DNA of 56,198 nucleotides from an uncultured Clostridia bacterium (GTDB taxonomy: Bacteria > Bacillota > Clostridia > Christensenellales > Aristaeellaceae): assembly GCA_946627565.1 (NCBI GenBank), contig CAMOVR010000006.1, positions 1-56,198 on the forward strand, written 5' to 3'. The notes under the pieces were generated by a model. That model was not told the origin of the DNA and ran no database searches. It saw only the letters and a program-made list of their open reading frames with translations. This document shows positions 24,955 through 32,908 of the stretch, piece after piece. Position numbers and translations under genes: made by a program. Within the stretch, counting starts at the first letter, position 1; the number at the start of each line of letters is the position of its first letter.

Positions 24955-25799
24955 GACGGATACTTGCCGCCATGCTTGGCCTGATGCTGATAACCGGGCT
25001 GGTACCGGTGGGGGCAGAGGAGGAGGAACTGGAGTTCTCCATCGACGATCTGGTGGACCTGGAAGAAATACCTGTATACGGTGATGCGGGATGGACCTTC
25101 CCGGTGGACCTGATGGATATGGAGCCTGATATGATCCGTCTGGCCAACAAGCATTATCTGCTGGGGAAGGACTACGGTCCGGAACCCATCATGTCCATGG
25201 TATCCCGCAAGGCCGCCAAGGATGGAAGCAACGCCAACGGAGGCGTGAACAAGGCATCCGGCTCCAAAATGCAGCTTCAGGAAACCTGCGGGCTTGCCAT
25301 GGTTGAGATGTTCGAGGCAGCACTCCAGGATGGGATCACCCTGTACCTGAAATCCGCATACCGTTCGTATCAGACGCAGAATACCATGTATTACAACCGC
25401 CTGGAGAAAAACAACGGAAAAGATGACGGCTGGGTGTCAAAACCCGGTGCCAGCGACCACCAGACGGGCCTCGGGGCGGACATTGTATCCAGATCCTGGA
25501 GAGATAAGGCCATGAATGCGAAATTTGCGGAAACGGACGAGGCAAAATGGCTCTATGACAACGCCGCCAGATTCGGCTTCATTCTCCGCTATCCCAGCGA
25601 TAAGGAAGAGGAAACCGAGATCAATTTTGAACCCTGGCATTACCGGTACGTGGGCATTCCTGCCGCTCAGTATATCATGGACAACAAAATATGCCTGGAA
25701 GAATTCCATGAGCAGCTTCAGGCGGCCATAGACCGGTTCCTGGAAGACGGCGGCAATCCGGACCTGGTGGAACCCTATATCCAGCATCGTTCAGACTGA
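24951..25799 (+). CDS. M15-family D-alanyl-D-alanine carboxypeptidase, second of two
   Basis: This 282-residue protein has a signal peptide (cleaved near VGA-EE), an acidic lead-in and the same LAS domain: SAYRSYQTQNTMYYNRL, PGASDHQTGLGADIV and EPWHYRYVG. Its start overlaps the previous stop, so translation is coupled. The pair looks like a tandem duplication with divergence: the first has a short leader, this one a classical secretion signal. They may act at different places or on different stems. Confidence 0.9.
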   Translation: MRRILAAMLGLMLITGLVPVGAEEEELEFSIDDLVDLEEIPVYGDAGWTFPVDLMDMEPDMIRLANKHYLLGKDYGPEPIMSMVSRKAAKDGSNANGGVNKASGSKMQLQETCGLAMVEMFEAALQDGITLYLKSAYRSYQTQNTMYYNRLEKNNGKDDGWVSKPGASDHQTGLGADIVSRSWRDKAMNAKFAETDEAKWLYDNAARFGFILRYPSDKEEETEINFEPWHYRYVGIPAAQYIMDNKICLEEFHEQLQAAIDRFLEDGGNPDLVEPYIQHRSD

Positions 25800-25803
25800 A
25801 AAC

Positions 25804-25840
25804 AATCCCCCCGGATACATCCATCCGGGGGATTATTTAT
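25804..25840 (+). terminator. Terminator behind the carboxypeptidase pair
   Basis: AATCCCCCCGGAT-ACATCC-ATCCGGGGGATT is followed by ATTTAT. Confidence 0.85.
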
Positions 25841-25854
25841 ATGCCAAACAGCAA

Positions 25855-25871
25855 AGTCAAAGAAAATCAAG
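25855..25871 (+). promoter_or_regulatory. Upstream CtsR-like heptad pair
   Basis: AGTCAAA-GAA-AATCAAG reads as the CtsR box (RGTCAAA-NAN-RGTCAAA): the first heptad is perfect, the second five of seven. It lies about 90 bases upstream of, and inverted to, the promoter-overlapping box. Confidence 0.5.
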
Positions 25872-25952
25872 AAAGTGCATATCATGCAGAAAAACGCGAG
25901 AATATCGGAATATGGGAAGCTATTTGCATATGCATGCTGAATACTGACTGTT

Positions 25953-25976
25953 TTTGACTATTGACTTTCTTTGACC
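25953..25976 (-). promoter_or_regulatory. CtsR operator over the hsp20 promoter
   Basis: On the minus strand GGTCAAA-GAA-AGTCAAT (25976-25960) matches the CtsR direct-repeat operator at all but the last base, including the NAN spacer. A further AGTCAAA heptad (25959-25953) abuts it. The box covers the -35 hexamer, so bound CtsR would block transcription until heat inactivates it. Confidence 0.8.
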
Positions 25977-25989
25977 TTTAGGCTATACT
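25961..25989 (+). promoter_or_regulatory. hsp20 promoter
   Basis: TTGACT (25961-25966) and TATACT (25984-25989) are 17 bases apart. Confidence 0.85.
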
Positions 25990-26037
25990 CAAGTCACGGT
26001 TCACGGAGAACCGAAAACATACCTGGAGGTAAGAACC

Positions 26038-26466
26038 ATGACATATGCCTGCTATGATATCCGCAATCCCTTTGATCTTATGGAGCCCCTGATCCGGACG
26101 GTGACAGGCGATATGCCTGCATTCCCGGTTGATGTACGCGAAGTGGAGGACGGCTATATTCTGGAAGCCGAGCTTCCGGGCATCAGCGCGGACGAAGTCA
26201 GTATTGATCTTGAGAAGAATGTGCTTACCATTACCGCGGAGGGCAGGGAAGCACAGGAAGGACGATATGTTTTCCACGAGAGGAAGAGCGGAAAGCGCCA
26301 GAGGTCCTTTACATTGACAGAGATTGATCCGGAAGGAATCCGTGCAGAGTTCCACGACGGACTCCTGCGCCTTACACTGCCAAAGGAAAAGAAGGAGATG
26401 CGCCGCATCGCCATTTCAGGCAGTGAGGCACCCGCGGAAGAGAAGGGGACCGCTCAGGCTGAGTAA
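26038..26466 (+). CDS. Small heat-shock protein, Hsp20 / alpha-crystallin family
   Basis: This 142-residue holdase chaperone has an alpha-crystallin domain at about residues 33-125: FPVDVREVEDGYILEAELPGISADEVSIDLEKNVLTI, then RKSGKRQRSFTL and AEFHDGLLRLTLPKE (the A-x-x-x-x-G-x-L signature as FHDGLLRLTLP). The short C-terminal tail is Glu/Ala rich and lacks a clear IXI motif. GGAGG precedes the ATG. A CtsR operator covers its promoter. It is followed by a structured, gene-free stretch ending in a terminator. Confidence 0.93.
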   Translation: MTYACYDIRNPFDLMEPLIRTVTGDMPAFPVDVREVEDGYILEAELPGISADEVSIDLEKNVLTITAEGREAQEGRYVFHERKSGKRQRSFTLTEIDPEGIRAEFHDGLLRLTLPKEKKEMRRIAISGSEAPAEEKGTAQAE

Positions 26467-26489
26467 CCTGCGGTGTTTCCTGCGCCGGG

Positions 26490-26621
26490 CCACGCGAAAG
26501 CAACGATAACGTAGCCGGAAGAATGGATCCGGCGCCGGGTTCCTTAAGGCGTGGAGGCTGATCGTTTTCAGAGCTTATTCTGTGTACATAAAACGGGCAC
26601 TGCCTGAAAAGACAGTGTCCG
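26490..26621 (+). other. Structured stretch after hsp20, unassigned
   Basis: CCACGC (26490-26495) pairs with GCGTGG (26549-26554) around an inner hairpin GCCGGA-AGAATGGA-TCCGGC (26514-26533). A second stem CGGGCACTG (26594-26602) / CAGTGTCCG (26613-26621) follows. It reads like a folded RNA, either the hsp20 3' region or a separate small RNA. I compared it from memory with c-di-GMP-I, cobalamin, SRP and other classes and found no match. Confidence 0.4.
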
Positions 26622-26658
26622 GATCATCCATATTTCTGTGTCCCGTATGGATTATTCT

Positions 26659-26690
26659 GCGGCATGGCGGAAGCTGTGCCGCTTTTTTGT
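26659..26690 (+). terminator. Terminator at the end of the post-hsp20 region
   Basis: GCGGCA and TGCCGC flank a 12-base loop and are followed by T6-G-T5, a strong U tract. Confidence 0.8.
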
Positions 26691-26736
26691 TTTTCCGCGT
26701 CCATGCCGGCAGGCGCCGGGGGGCCATGTCAGATGA

Positions 26737-26979
26737 TCAGAACTTGATGAACCCGAGAAGATACAGGCCCAGGAAGACGGTTTCTGCCACAGCAAGAACG
26801 ATGGAGACAATGGAAACGATGATGCCGGCCACAGACAGGCCTCTGCTGCTCTTTTCCAGTCTGGCCTGCATCAGGCCAAGGCTGGAGAGGGCAAGGGAAA
26901 CAATGCCCGTCAGGCCGAAAAAGGGAACCAGCAGGGAAGCAAGAGATATGACAAAACCGGTAACCGCATATGCATTCAT
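26737..26979 (-). CDS. Small DUF4190-like membrane protein
   Basis: This 80-residue protein has two hydrophobic helices (about 5-35 and 48-75) around a short charged loop with QARLEKSSRG, as in DUF4190 proteins (ALSSLGLMQ..., then GLSVAGIIVSIV). ATG 26979 is preferred because AAGGAG lies about nine bases upstream; an earlier ATG at 27003 lacks a site. The function is unknown. It is transcribed opposite to its neighbours. Confidence 0.75.
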   Translation of the reverse strand: MNAYAVTGFVISLASLLVPFFGLTGIVSLALSSLGLMQARLEKSSRGLSVAGIIVSIVSIVLAVAETVFLGLYLLGFIKF

Positions 26980-27088
26980 TACAATGCACTCCTTTCTGAT
27001 CATACCGGCAAATCACTTTGCAGGTTCTTGTACAGCACGCGTCCATCTTAGCACACAAGATTGCCTTAGGCAACGGATTTCTGTCCGG

Positions 27089-27117
27089 TTGATGCCGGGT
27101 AAACGAAGTGCTATAAT
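27089..27117 (+). promoter_or_regulatory. Promoter of the small membrane peptide and capA-like operon
   Basis: TTGATG (27089-27094) and TATAAT (27112-27117) are 17 bases apart. Confidence 0.7.
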
Positions 27118-27198
27118 TTCCCCGTTTTGAGCCGAGACTCAGCATATACAATCAAAGAAGAGGGTAAGTTCCCTTTTACAGAAAGGACGAAACCGTAT

Positions 27199-27309
27199 AT
27201 GACCAGGAATCATGAAGGAAGAAAAAAGCTTGCCACACGCATTGTTGCCCTGATTATCGCTGCTGCGCTGATTCTGACGACACTCGCCGCTGCGCTGTTC
27301 ACCAGATAA
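27199..27309 (+). CDS. Small single-span membrane protein
   Basis: A 36-residue reading: basic start MTRNHEGRKKLATR then one hydrophobic helix to the end. AAAGGA lies upstream, a little far (about 11 bases). It directly precedes the capA-like gene (three bases between stop and ATG) behind a good promoter, so it is probably translated. Such short basic single-span proteins are common and mostly unstudied in Clostridia. Confidence 0.55.
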   Translation: MTRNHEGRKKLATRIVALIIAAALILTTLAAALFTR

Positions 27310-27312
27310 ACC

Positions 27313-28614
27313 ATGAGAAAAAAGCATCGGGGTGTTTCGGCCGGGACAGTGGTTATGTCCCTGCTGTCTCTGGTGGTTTTCCTTGGCGCTTTCAGGGTCC
27401 TGCATGTTCTTTCAGGAGATGTGCAGCTGGATCTGAAGGGGGCGGGAGAGGCTGTTTCCCTGAATCTGACCTCCCTTGTGCCCTCAAGGTCCGTGGAAAT
27501 CATTCCCCTGTCTGCGGAAAAGGAAACGCAGCAGCCGTCTTCTGCTCACCCTGTACAGGACAGGGCAGAAATCGCCGTGGTAACGCCTGCTGTCAGGGGC
27601 GGTGAGGTGGATCTGACCTTTGGGGGCACCATCGCCCTGGAAACCAGTGTCCGTCAGTCCGGCTATTATGCTGACAGCAAAAGGTATGATTTTACCGACC
27701 TTCTGTCCATCATCAGCAGCCAGGTGACGGGGGACTACGCCATGGCCGCCATGGAAAACCTGGTGGTGCCCTCTGAAAAAGTCTCCGACCTGATTGCCCC
27801 CGAGGAAGTCATGGGCATGCTGGTTTCAGGCGGATTTGACGGCCTGGCGCTGGGTTTTGCCAGGGTATATGACAAGGGCATGGACGGCATATCCGGGACC
27901 GTGCTGGCAGCGCAGAGCGCGGGCCTTGAGGTGACAGGCGGCTACATCCACGAGGGGGATGCCGCCCTCACATCCCATATACATACCATGGGGAATGTGA
28001 AGGTGGCTGTGCTGCATTACACGGATGCCCTGACCAGCACCGGAAAAAAGAACATGAAGAAAGACGGAAACACCTATGCGGTTTCCCTGCTGGACAGGGC
28101 AGAGCAGGATATTGCCATTGTCCGGGAGATGGGGGCTGACCTGGTGGTGGTTTCCGTTCACTGGGGCACGGAAGGGAAAACCGATGTGACCAGCGCGCAG
28201 AAAAGTGCGGCGGAGCGTCTTGCCCTTGCGGGTGCAGACCTCATCATCGGCAACGGTCCGCGCCGGGTTCAGCGGGTGGAATACCTGGAGACAGCCACGG
28301 ACGGGAAAAAGCACAGGACACTGTGTGCCTATTCCCTGGGCTGCCTTCTCTCCTCTTCCAATCAGTCCCAGGCGCTGCAGAGCGTGCTGCTGCATGTGCA
28401 CGCATCTGTGGATGCGGATGGGCAGGTGACCCTGAAGGCATCCTACACCCCTGCCTTCATATGGCGTTACAAGCAGGAAAACGTGCTGCGTTTCCGCGTC
28501 ATTGCAAGTGACGGGCCCGTACCGGATGGGATGAAGGAGGATCAGCAGAAGAAAATGGCCAATGCCTGCAGCTCTGTCAGGAAGATTCTCGCGGATTTCC
28601 CATATGACGAATAA
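27313..28614 (+). CDS. CapA-family membrane-anchored protein
   Basis: This 433-residue protein has one N-terminal helix (about 13-35) and an external CapA/PgsA domain of metallophosphatase-like fold (about 95-370): VDLTFGGTIALETSV, AMENLVVPS, VVVSVHWGTE and GNGPRRVQRVEYLE. In active CapA proteins the equivalents are G(D)xM, NLE, H(W)G and GxHPH; here GGTI replaces GDIM and GPRR replaces the HPH segment, so metal binding may be lost. The role may be in surface polymer synthesis or may be structural. Confidence 0.78.
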   Translation: MRKKHRGVSAGTVVMSLLSLVVFLGAFRVLHVLSGDVQLDLKGAGEAVSLNLTSLVPSRSVEIIPLSAEKETQQPSSAHPVQDRAEIAVVTPAVRGGEVDLTFGGTIALETSVRQSGYYADSKRYDFTDLLSIISSQVTGDYAMAAMENLVVPSEKVSDLIAPEEVMGMLVSGGFDGLALGFARVYDKGMDGISGTVLAAQSAGLEVTGGYIHEGDAALTSHIHTMGNVKVAVLHYTDALTSTGKKNMKKDGNTYAVSLLDRAEQDIAIVREMGADLVVVSVHWGTEGKTDVTSAQKSAAERLALAGADLIIGNGPRRVQRVEYLETATDGKKHRTLCAYSLGCLLSSSNQSQALQSVLLHVHASVDADGQVTLKASYTPAFIWRYKQENVLRFRVIASDGPVPDGMKEDQQKKMANACSSVRKILADFPYDE

Positions 28615-28626
28615 GGGAGACAGATG

Positions 28627-28851
28627 ATGGAAAAACCGAAAACACTTTCCGTGGACTGGAAGACGGAAGGGACGGATGACAAGCTTGCCTATGTGCTGCA
28701 GTGCACGGATCCGGATTATCAGGAACTGCGGGTTTCTGTTCCCGCGGACTCCGTGACGGAACGGGCTGCCCGGGCGCTCCTGATTGAAAAGGCCTTTGAG
28801 AAAGCCAGGGAAATGGGCGTGGATGAGACCCGGCTCCGCTTCCACGTATAA
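28627..28851 (+). CDS. Small hypothetical protein
   Basis: A 74-residue soluble protein, slightly acidic, with a beta-rich start and a helical second half (TERAARALLIEKAFEKAREMG). I do not recognise the family. ATG 28627 has GGGAG seven bases upstream; ATG 28624 is also possible. It lies between the capA-like and P1-peptidase genes with 10- to 12-base gaps, so it belongs to that operon. Confidence 0.65.
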   Translation: MEKPKTLSVDWKTEGTDDKLAYVLQCTDPDYQELRVSVPADSVTERAARALLIEKAFEKAREMGVDETRLRFHV

Positions 28852-28862
28852 GGAGAAAACGG

Positions 28863-29843
28863 ATGAAACTGAAAATCGGAGAGATGGAGCACGGCAGCGG
28901 CAATAAGATCACGGATGTGGCAGGCGTGACGGTGGGGCATACCACGGTGAATCAGGGTGAAAACCATACCGGCGTGACGGTTGTCATGCCGTGCCCTGAA
29001 AATCCCTTTGTGCATAAGCTGACTGCCGCGTCCTTTGTACTCAACGGCTTTGGCAAGACCGCCGGACTCATGCAGGTGGATGAACTGGGCACGCTGGAGA
29101 CACCCATAGCCCTGACCAATACCCTGAACGTGGGCCTGGTGCATGACGCCATGGTCACGTATATGATCCGGCGGTGCGAAGCGGAAGGGGTTCCCCTCAG
29201 GAGCGTGAACCCTGTTGTGTGCGAATGCAACGACGGCGGCATTAACCGGATCACCAGAAGGGCAGTGGGGGAGGCAGAGGTGCTCTCGGCCATAGAGGGG
29301 GCCTGCATTGATTTTGAACAGGGCGCTGTGGGCGCCGGCCGGGGAACAGTCTGCTACGGACTCAAAGGGGGTATCGGGTCATCCTCCAGGGTGATGAAGA
29401 TCGATGGGAAGACCTATACCCTGGGGGTCTTGGTGCAGTCAAACTACGGCGCATCCCGGGATCTCCGCCTGACGGAACTTCCTGAGGAGATGGAGGAGAA
29501 CGATCAGGGCTCCATCATTCTGATCCTGGCCACAGACCTGCCTCTCAGCAGCCGGCAGCTTCACCGGGTGGTGAAGCGGTGCAGTGTGGGCATGGCCAGG
29601 CTGGGCTCCTATATCGGCAACGGCAGCGGGGAGGTTATGGTGGGCTTTACCACCAGCAGGCCAACGCCTGTGTCCGGCCGCATCCGCTCCCAGCTGATCC
29701 TGGAGGAAGGAGAACTGAATACAGCATTCCGGGCAGCAGGGGAGGCAGCAGAGGAAGCCATTGTGCTTTCCATGCTCCATGCAGGGGAAGATGTCACACT
29801 GGAGGGGAAACGCATTCCGTCCCTGAAAAGCTATCTTACGTAA
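28863..29843 (+). CDS. P1-family peptidase (DmpA/BapA type)
   Basis: This 326-residue N-terminal-nucleophile aminopeptidase precursor starts with GSGNKITDVAGVTVGHTTV, typical of DmpA-like proteins, and has VNPVVCECNDGG and the self-cleavage site GGIGSSSRV (nucleophile Ser about residue 173). It ends in the small subunit with a nucleophile-side hydrophobic core. Maturation would give two chains. Such enzymes release N-terminal residues from small peptides, sometimes D-residues or beta-peptides. It is the last gene of the capA-like operon, which ends in a strong terminator. Confidence 0.88.
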   Translation: MKLKIGEMEHGSGNKITDVAGVTVGHTTVNQGENHTGVTVVMPCPENPFVHKLTAASFVLNGFGKTAGLMQVDELGTLETPIALTNTLNVGLVHDAMVTYMIRRCEAEGVPLRSVNPVVCECNDGGINRITRRAVGEAEVLSAIEGACIDFEQGAVGAGRGTVCYGLKGGIGSSSRVMKIDGKTYTLGVLVQSNYGASRDLRLTELPEEMEENDQGSIILILATDLPLSSRQLHRVVKRCSVGMARLGSYIGNGSGEVMVGFTTSRPTPVSGRIRSQLILEEGELNTAFRAAGEAAEEAIVLSMLHAGEDVTLEGKRIPSLKSYLT

Positions 29844-29882
29844 AAAAACACCAGGCATGACAGACATGCCTGGTGCTTTTTT
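29842..29882. terminator. Bidirectional terminator between the P1 peptidase and the ABC ATPase
   Basis: A7-CACCAGGCATG-ACAGA-CATGCCTGGTG-C-T6 makes a perfect stem with tracts on both sides. Confidence 0.92.
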
Positions 29883-29900
29883 GCGGGAATAACAAGTGCA

Positions 29901-30701
29901 TTATGTGCCAAGGAGCATCCGGTCGTTGTCAAGGGCAGCACCGGAGGTGTGTTCGAACATCTGAAGCAGATCATCCACCCGCAGGGAAGTCTTGGTCTGC
30001 CGGTCCACATCCACAATGATCTTTCCCTCATGCATCATGACAATGCGGTTGCCATACTGCAGGGCGTCCTTCATATTGTGGGTGACCATGAGGGCGGTCA
30101 GATGGTTGTCGGCAATGAGCTCCCGGGTCAGGTGCAGCACTTTGGCCGCTGTCTTGGGGTCCAGGGCGGCGGTATGCTCGTCCAGCAGAAGCAGCCTTGG
30201 CTTCTTCAGCGTGGCCATGAGCAGCGTCAGCGCCTGACGCTGGCCGCCGGAGAGGAGACCCACCCTGGCACTCATGCGGTCCTCAAGACCCAGACCCAGA
30301 CGGGCAAGTTCATCTCTGTACAGCTTCTTTTCCGAACTGGAGATCCCCCAGCGAAACGGGCTTCTCTTCTGACCTCTGCGGTGTGCCAGTGCCATATTTT
30401 CTTCGATGGTCATGGTGGCGGCCGTACCGGTCATGGGATCCTGGAACACGCGTCCCAGATACAGGGCACGCCTGTGCTCGGGCAGGGAAGTCACATCATG
30501 TCCGTCGATGATGATGCTCCCGGCATCCACGGAAAAAACACCGGAGATGGCATTGAGCATGGTGGATTTGCCGGCACCGTTGCCGCCGATGACGGTGACA
30601 AAGTCCCCTTCCTCCAGATGCAGGTCCACGTCCCGCAGGGCGATTTTTTCCGTAATGGTACCCGGGTTGAAGGTCTTGGCAATGTGATTGATGTCCAGCA
30701 T
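29901..30701 (-). CDS. ABC transporter ATP-binding protein of an ABC_sub_bind-type importer
   Basis: This 266-residue ATPase has Walker A GGNGAGKST (about 40-48), Q-loop FQDPMTGT, signature LSGGQRQALTL, Walker B LLLDEHTAALD (His instead of the usual Pro after DE) and switch His VTHNMKDAL. The same features mark the ATPases of the TrpXYZ/YtrP-like importers. ATG 30701 is chosen from GAGG eight bases upstream; a GTG at 30710 would overlap the permease. It is the last gene of the importer on this strand. Confidence 0.88.
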   Translation of the reverse strand: MLDINHIAKTFNPGTITEKIALRDVDLHLEEGDFVTVIGGNGAGKSTMLNAISGVFSVDAGSIIIDGHDVTSLPEHRRALYLGRVFQDPMTGTAATMTIEENMALAHRRGQKRSPFRWGISSSEKKLYRDELARLGLGLEDRMSARVGLLSGGQRQALTLLMATLKKPRLLLLDEHTAALDPKTAAKVLHLTRELIADNHLTALMVTHNMKDALQYGNRIVMMHEGKIIVDVDRQTKTSLRVDDLLQMFEHTSGAALDNDRMLLGT

Positions 30702-30702
30702 G

Positions 30703-31611
30703 TCACGCACCTCGCTTTTTCGGCTTGATCTGGCTCTTCCAGTAGGGTACGGCCAGGAAGACAGCCACCACCAGAGCGGTGAGCATCTTCAGGTCATTGG
30801 TGTTCAGTCCGAGCCAGAGCACAATCTGCATGACCAGATAGTAGATGATGGCGCCCAGAGAAACACAGATCAGGCGGCCCCAGAAGGAATGGAAAATCTT
30901 GCCGAACACAACCTCGCCGATGATGACTGCCGCAAGGCCGATGACGATGGCGCCTCTGGCCATCTGCACATCCGCAAAGCCCTGGTACTGGGTCAGCATG
31001 GCACCGGAGAAAGCCACGATACCGTTGGCCAGCATGAGGCCCACCACGGTACCGAACTTTGTGTTGATGCCCTGGGCCCTGGCCATGTTCTGGTTGGCGC
31101 CGGTGGCCCGCAGGGAGCAGCCGTATTCCGTGCTGAAGAACAGATGCAGCAGGACAATGAGCACCGCGGTGATGACAATCAGGAGCACGATGGGGTTGTC
31201 AGCAGAAAGCAGGCGGACATTTCTTGAGGTGACCAGGACACTGTATTTGCTGACATTGACAGCGGTATTGGCTTTGCCGCCCATGATCCGCAGATTGACA
31301 GAATACAGTGCCAGCTGGGTCAGAATACCCGAAAGGATAGCGGGAATGCCCATGGTGGTATGAAAGAGTCCCGTTACAAGACCTGCCAGCGTACCGACGA
31401 GAAAGGCACACAGGACGGCCAGCCAGGGATCTGCTCCGCCGGTGATCATCATGGCGGCCACCGCACCGCCCGTGGCCATGGATCCGTCTACGGTAAGGTC
31501 CGAAACGTCAAGAATGCGGTAGGTAAGATATACGCCGATGGCCATGATCCCCCACACCAGCCCCTGGGAGACGGCTCCCGGAAAGGCATTGAACAGTTTC
31601 ACAAGATCCAA
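30703..31611 (-). CDS. ABC transporter permease of the same importer (TTG start)
   Basis: This 302-residue membrane permease has about eight hydrophobic segments and the BPD_transp_2 (branched-chain/ribose) type signature, with SLRATGANQNMARAQGIN (about 165-185) as its cytoplasmic loop. The first codon is TTG, supported by AGGAGG six bases upstream. It probably works as a homodimer with the adjacent ATPase. A hairpin separates it from the binding-protein gene. Confidence 0.88.
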   Translation of the reverse strand: MDLVKLFNAFPGAVSQGLVWGIMAIGVYLTYRILDVSDLTVDGSMATGGAVAAMMITGGADPWLAVLCAFLVGTLAGLVTGLFHTTMGIPAILSGILTQLALYSVNLRIMGGKANTAVNVSKYSVLVTSRNVRLLSADNPIVLLIVITAVLIVLLHLFFSTEYGCSLRATGANQNMARAQGINTKFGTVVGLMLANGIVAFSGAMLTQYQGFADVQMARGAIVIGLAAVIIGEVVFGKIFHSFWGRLICVSLGAIIYYLVMQIVLWLGLNTNDLKMLTALVVAVFLAVPYWKSQIKPKKRGA

Positions 31612-31743
31612 AGCAATCCTCCTCTTTCGGGATGTAATTAAGAAGAACGAAAAAACGGGAAACAGTGGTTACCAGCACATGCTGTAATAAGGGAAAGACT
31701 GTATCTGACGCAGGTCAGGCAGCGCAGCGGATATACATAGAAG

Positions 31744-31769
31744 GGAGCCATAAGCATCCTTATGGCTCC
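31744..31769 (-). other. Hairpin between the binding-protein and permease genes
   Basis: GGAGCCATAAG-CATC-CTTATGGCTCC is a perfect 11-bp stem without a following T run on the minus strand. It probably stabilises the binding-protein mRNA or partly reduces read-through, giving more binding protein than permease. Confidence 0.6.
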
Positions 31770-31793
31770 ACTTGCTTTCAGACGGATTTGCGG

Positions 31794-32744
31794 TTACTGA
31801 ATGGCGACATAGTCGTCCGGAACCGTGATGCCCAGGGTAGCGCACATTTCGGCATTGTATTCTTTTACGGCATTGGGGGCAGTCTGCACGGGCATGGTGC
31901 TGATATCCACGCCATTTTCCAGTACTTCATAGGCCATCAGACCGGTGGCATAGCCCAGGTCATAGTAGGAGATGGACAGGGTGGCAACACCGCATCCGGA
32001 GCAGATGCCTTCTTCACCGGCCACAACGGGCTTGCCGGCGGGAATGGTTACGTTGGCGATGGTTTCTGTGTAGGAAGCAGCCGTGTTGTCCGTGGGGATG
32101 TAGAGCACGTCGCATTCGTCGCAGGCCACCTGGGTCACGCTGGCAATATCATTGGAATCAGCGAAGGGGAAGTTGCGGCACTCATAGCCAAAGCCGGTGA
32201 GCATTTCGGTGATCAGGTTGATCTGATACACGGAGTTGGGTTCTGCGGAGCAGTAAAGCATACCCACAACCTTGGCATCCGGGAAGAGCTCATGGAGCAT
32301 GTCAGCCTGGCCCTGCATGGGAGCAAGGTCGCTGGTGCCGGATACGTTCATGCCTGTGGTGCCGGCAAAGTTGTCAATATCAAGCGCTGTGGCATAGTCC
32401 GTAACGGAAGTGCCGAGGATCGGGATATCGACGGTGGCAGCCTGGCAGGCCTGCAGAGCGGGGGTGGCGTTGGCCATGATCAGGTCAACACCGGCGGCGA
32501 CGAAGTCGGTGGCCAGAATGCTGCAGGTGGCGGAATCGCCGGAAGCATTCTTTTCATCAAAGACCACACGGTCGCCCAGCTTTTCGGTAAGTGCGTCCCT
32601 GAAGCCCTGGGTTGCTGCATCCAGCGCAACATGCTGGATCAGCTGGAGAATACCGACGGTATATGTCTTTTCTTCAGCCAGCACGGTAGAAGCACAGCCG
32701 ATGGTGAGACAGACAGCCAGAATCAGCGCAAGAATCTTCTTCAT
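31794..32744 (-). CDS. ABC transporter substrate-binding protein, ABC_sub_bind family
   Basis: This 316-residue protein has a signal peptide (a Cys in LTIGC could be lipidated; otherwise cleavage near VLA-EE) and the ABC_sub_bind fold: TYTVGILQLIQHVALDAATQGF, then IPILGTSVTDYATAL, FPDAKVVGMLYCSAEPNSVYQ and DVLYIPTDNTAASYTETI. Relatives include TrpX. The substrate is open: aromatic amino acid or another small compound. AGGAGG precedes the ATG. It leads the importer operon behind a consensus promoter. Confidence 0.9.
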   Translation of the reverse strand: MKKILALILAVCLTIGCASTVLAEEKTYTVGILQLIQHVALDAATQGFRDALTEKLGDRVVFDEKNASGDSATCSILATDFVAAGVDLIMANATPALQACQAATVDIPILGTSVTDYATALDIDNFAGTTGMNVSGTSDLAPMQGQADMLHELFPDAKVVGMLYCSAEPNSVYQINLITEMLTGFGYECRNFPFADSNDIASVTQVACDECDVLYIPTDNTAASYTETIANVTIPAGKPVVAGEEGICSGCGVATLSISYYDLGYATGLMAYEVLENGVDISTMPVQTAPNAVKEYNAEMCATLGITVPDDYVAIQ

Positions 32745-32798
32745 AATGCCCTCCTGAAAGAAACAAATATGTCATGTGCACAATCTGTGACAGGAGAG

Positions 32799-32827
32799 AG
32801 TGTATACAATGGGAAAGATGGTGTCAA
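32799..32827 (-). promoter_or_regulatory. Promoter of the ABC_sub_bind importer
   Basis: On the minus strand TTGACA (32822-32827) and TACACT (32799-32804) are 17 bases apart. No T-box or other leader fits in the short 5' region. Confidence 0.7.
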
Positions 32828-32849
32828 TTCACACCGGCCAAGAAACACA

Positions 32850-32883
32850 CAAAGAAAACAAAAACGGCCCTTTGGACCGTTTT
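32850..32883 (-). terminator. glnN terminator
   Basis: AAAACGG/CCGTTTT enclose CCTTTGG, with a T-rich run (TTTTTGTTTTC) on the minus-strand 3' side. Confidence 0.8.
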
Positions 32884-32908
32884 GCTTTAAGCTTCGCCTC
32901 TGGTTTTC

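Noticed and set aside
26490-26570. c-di-GMP-I, cobalamin, SRP RNA or hammerhead identity for the post-hsp20 structure
   Set aside because: The conserved core bases of each class are absent; only general pairing is seen.
29901-32744. Calling the ABC_sub_bind importer a tryptophan transporter (TrpXYZ)
   Set aside because: Family resemblance alone does not fix the substrate and no tryptophan T-box precedes the operon.
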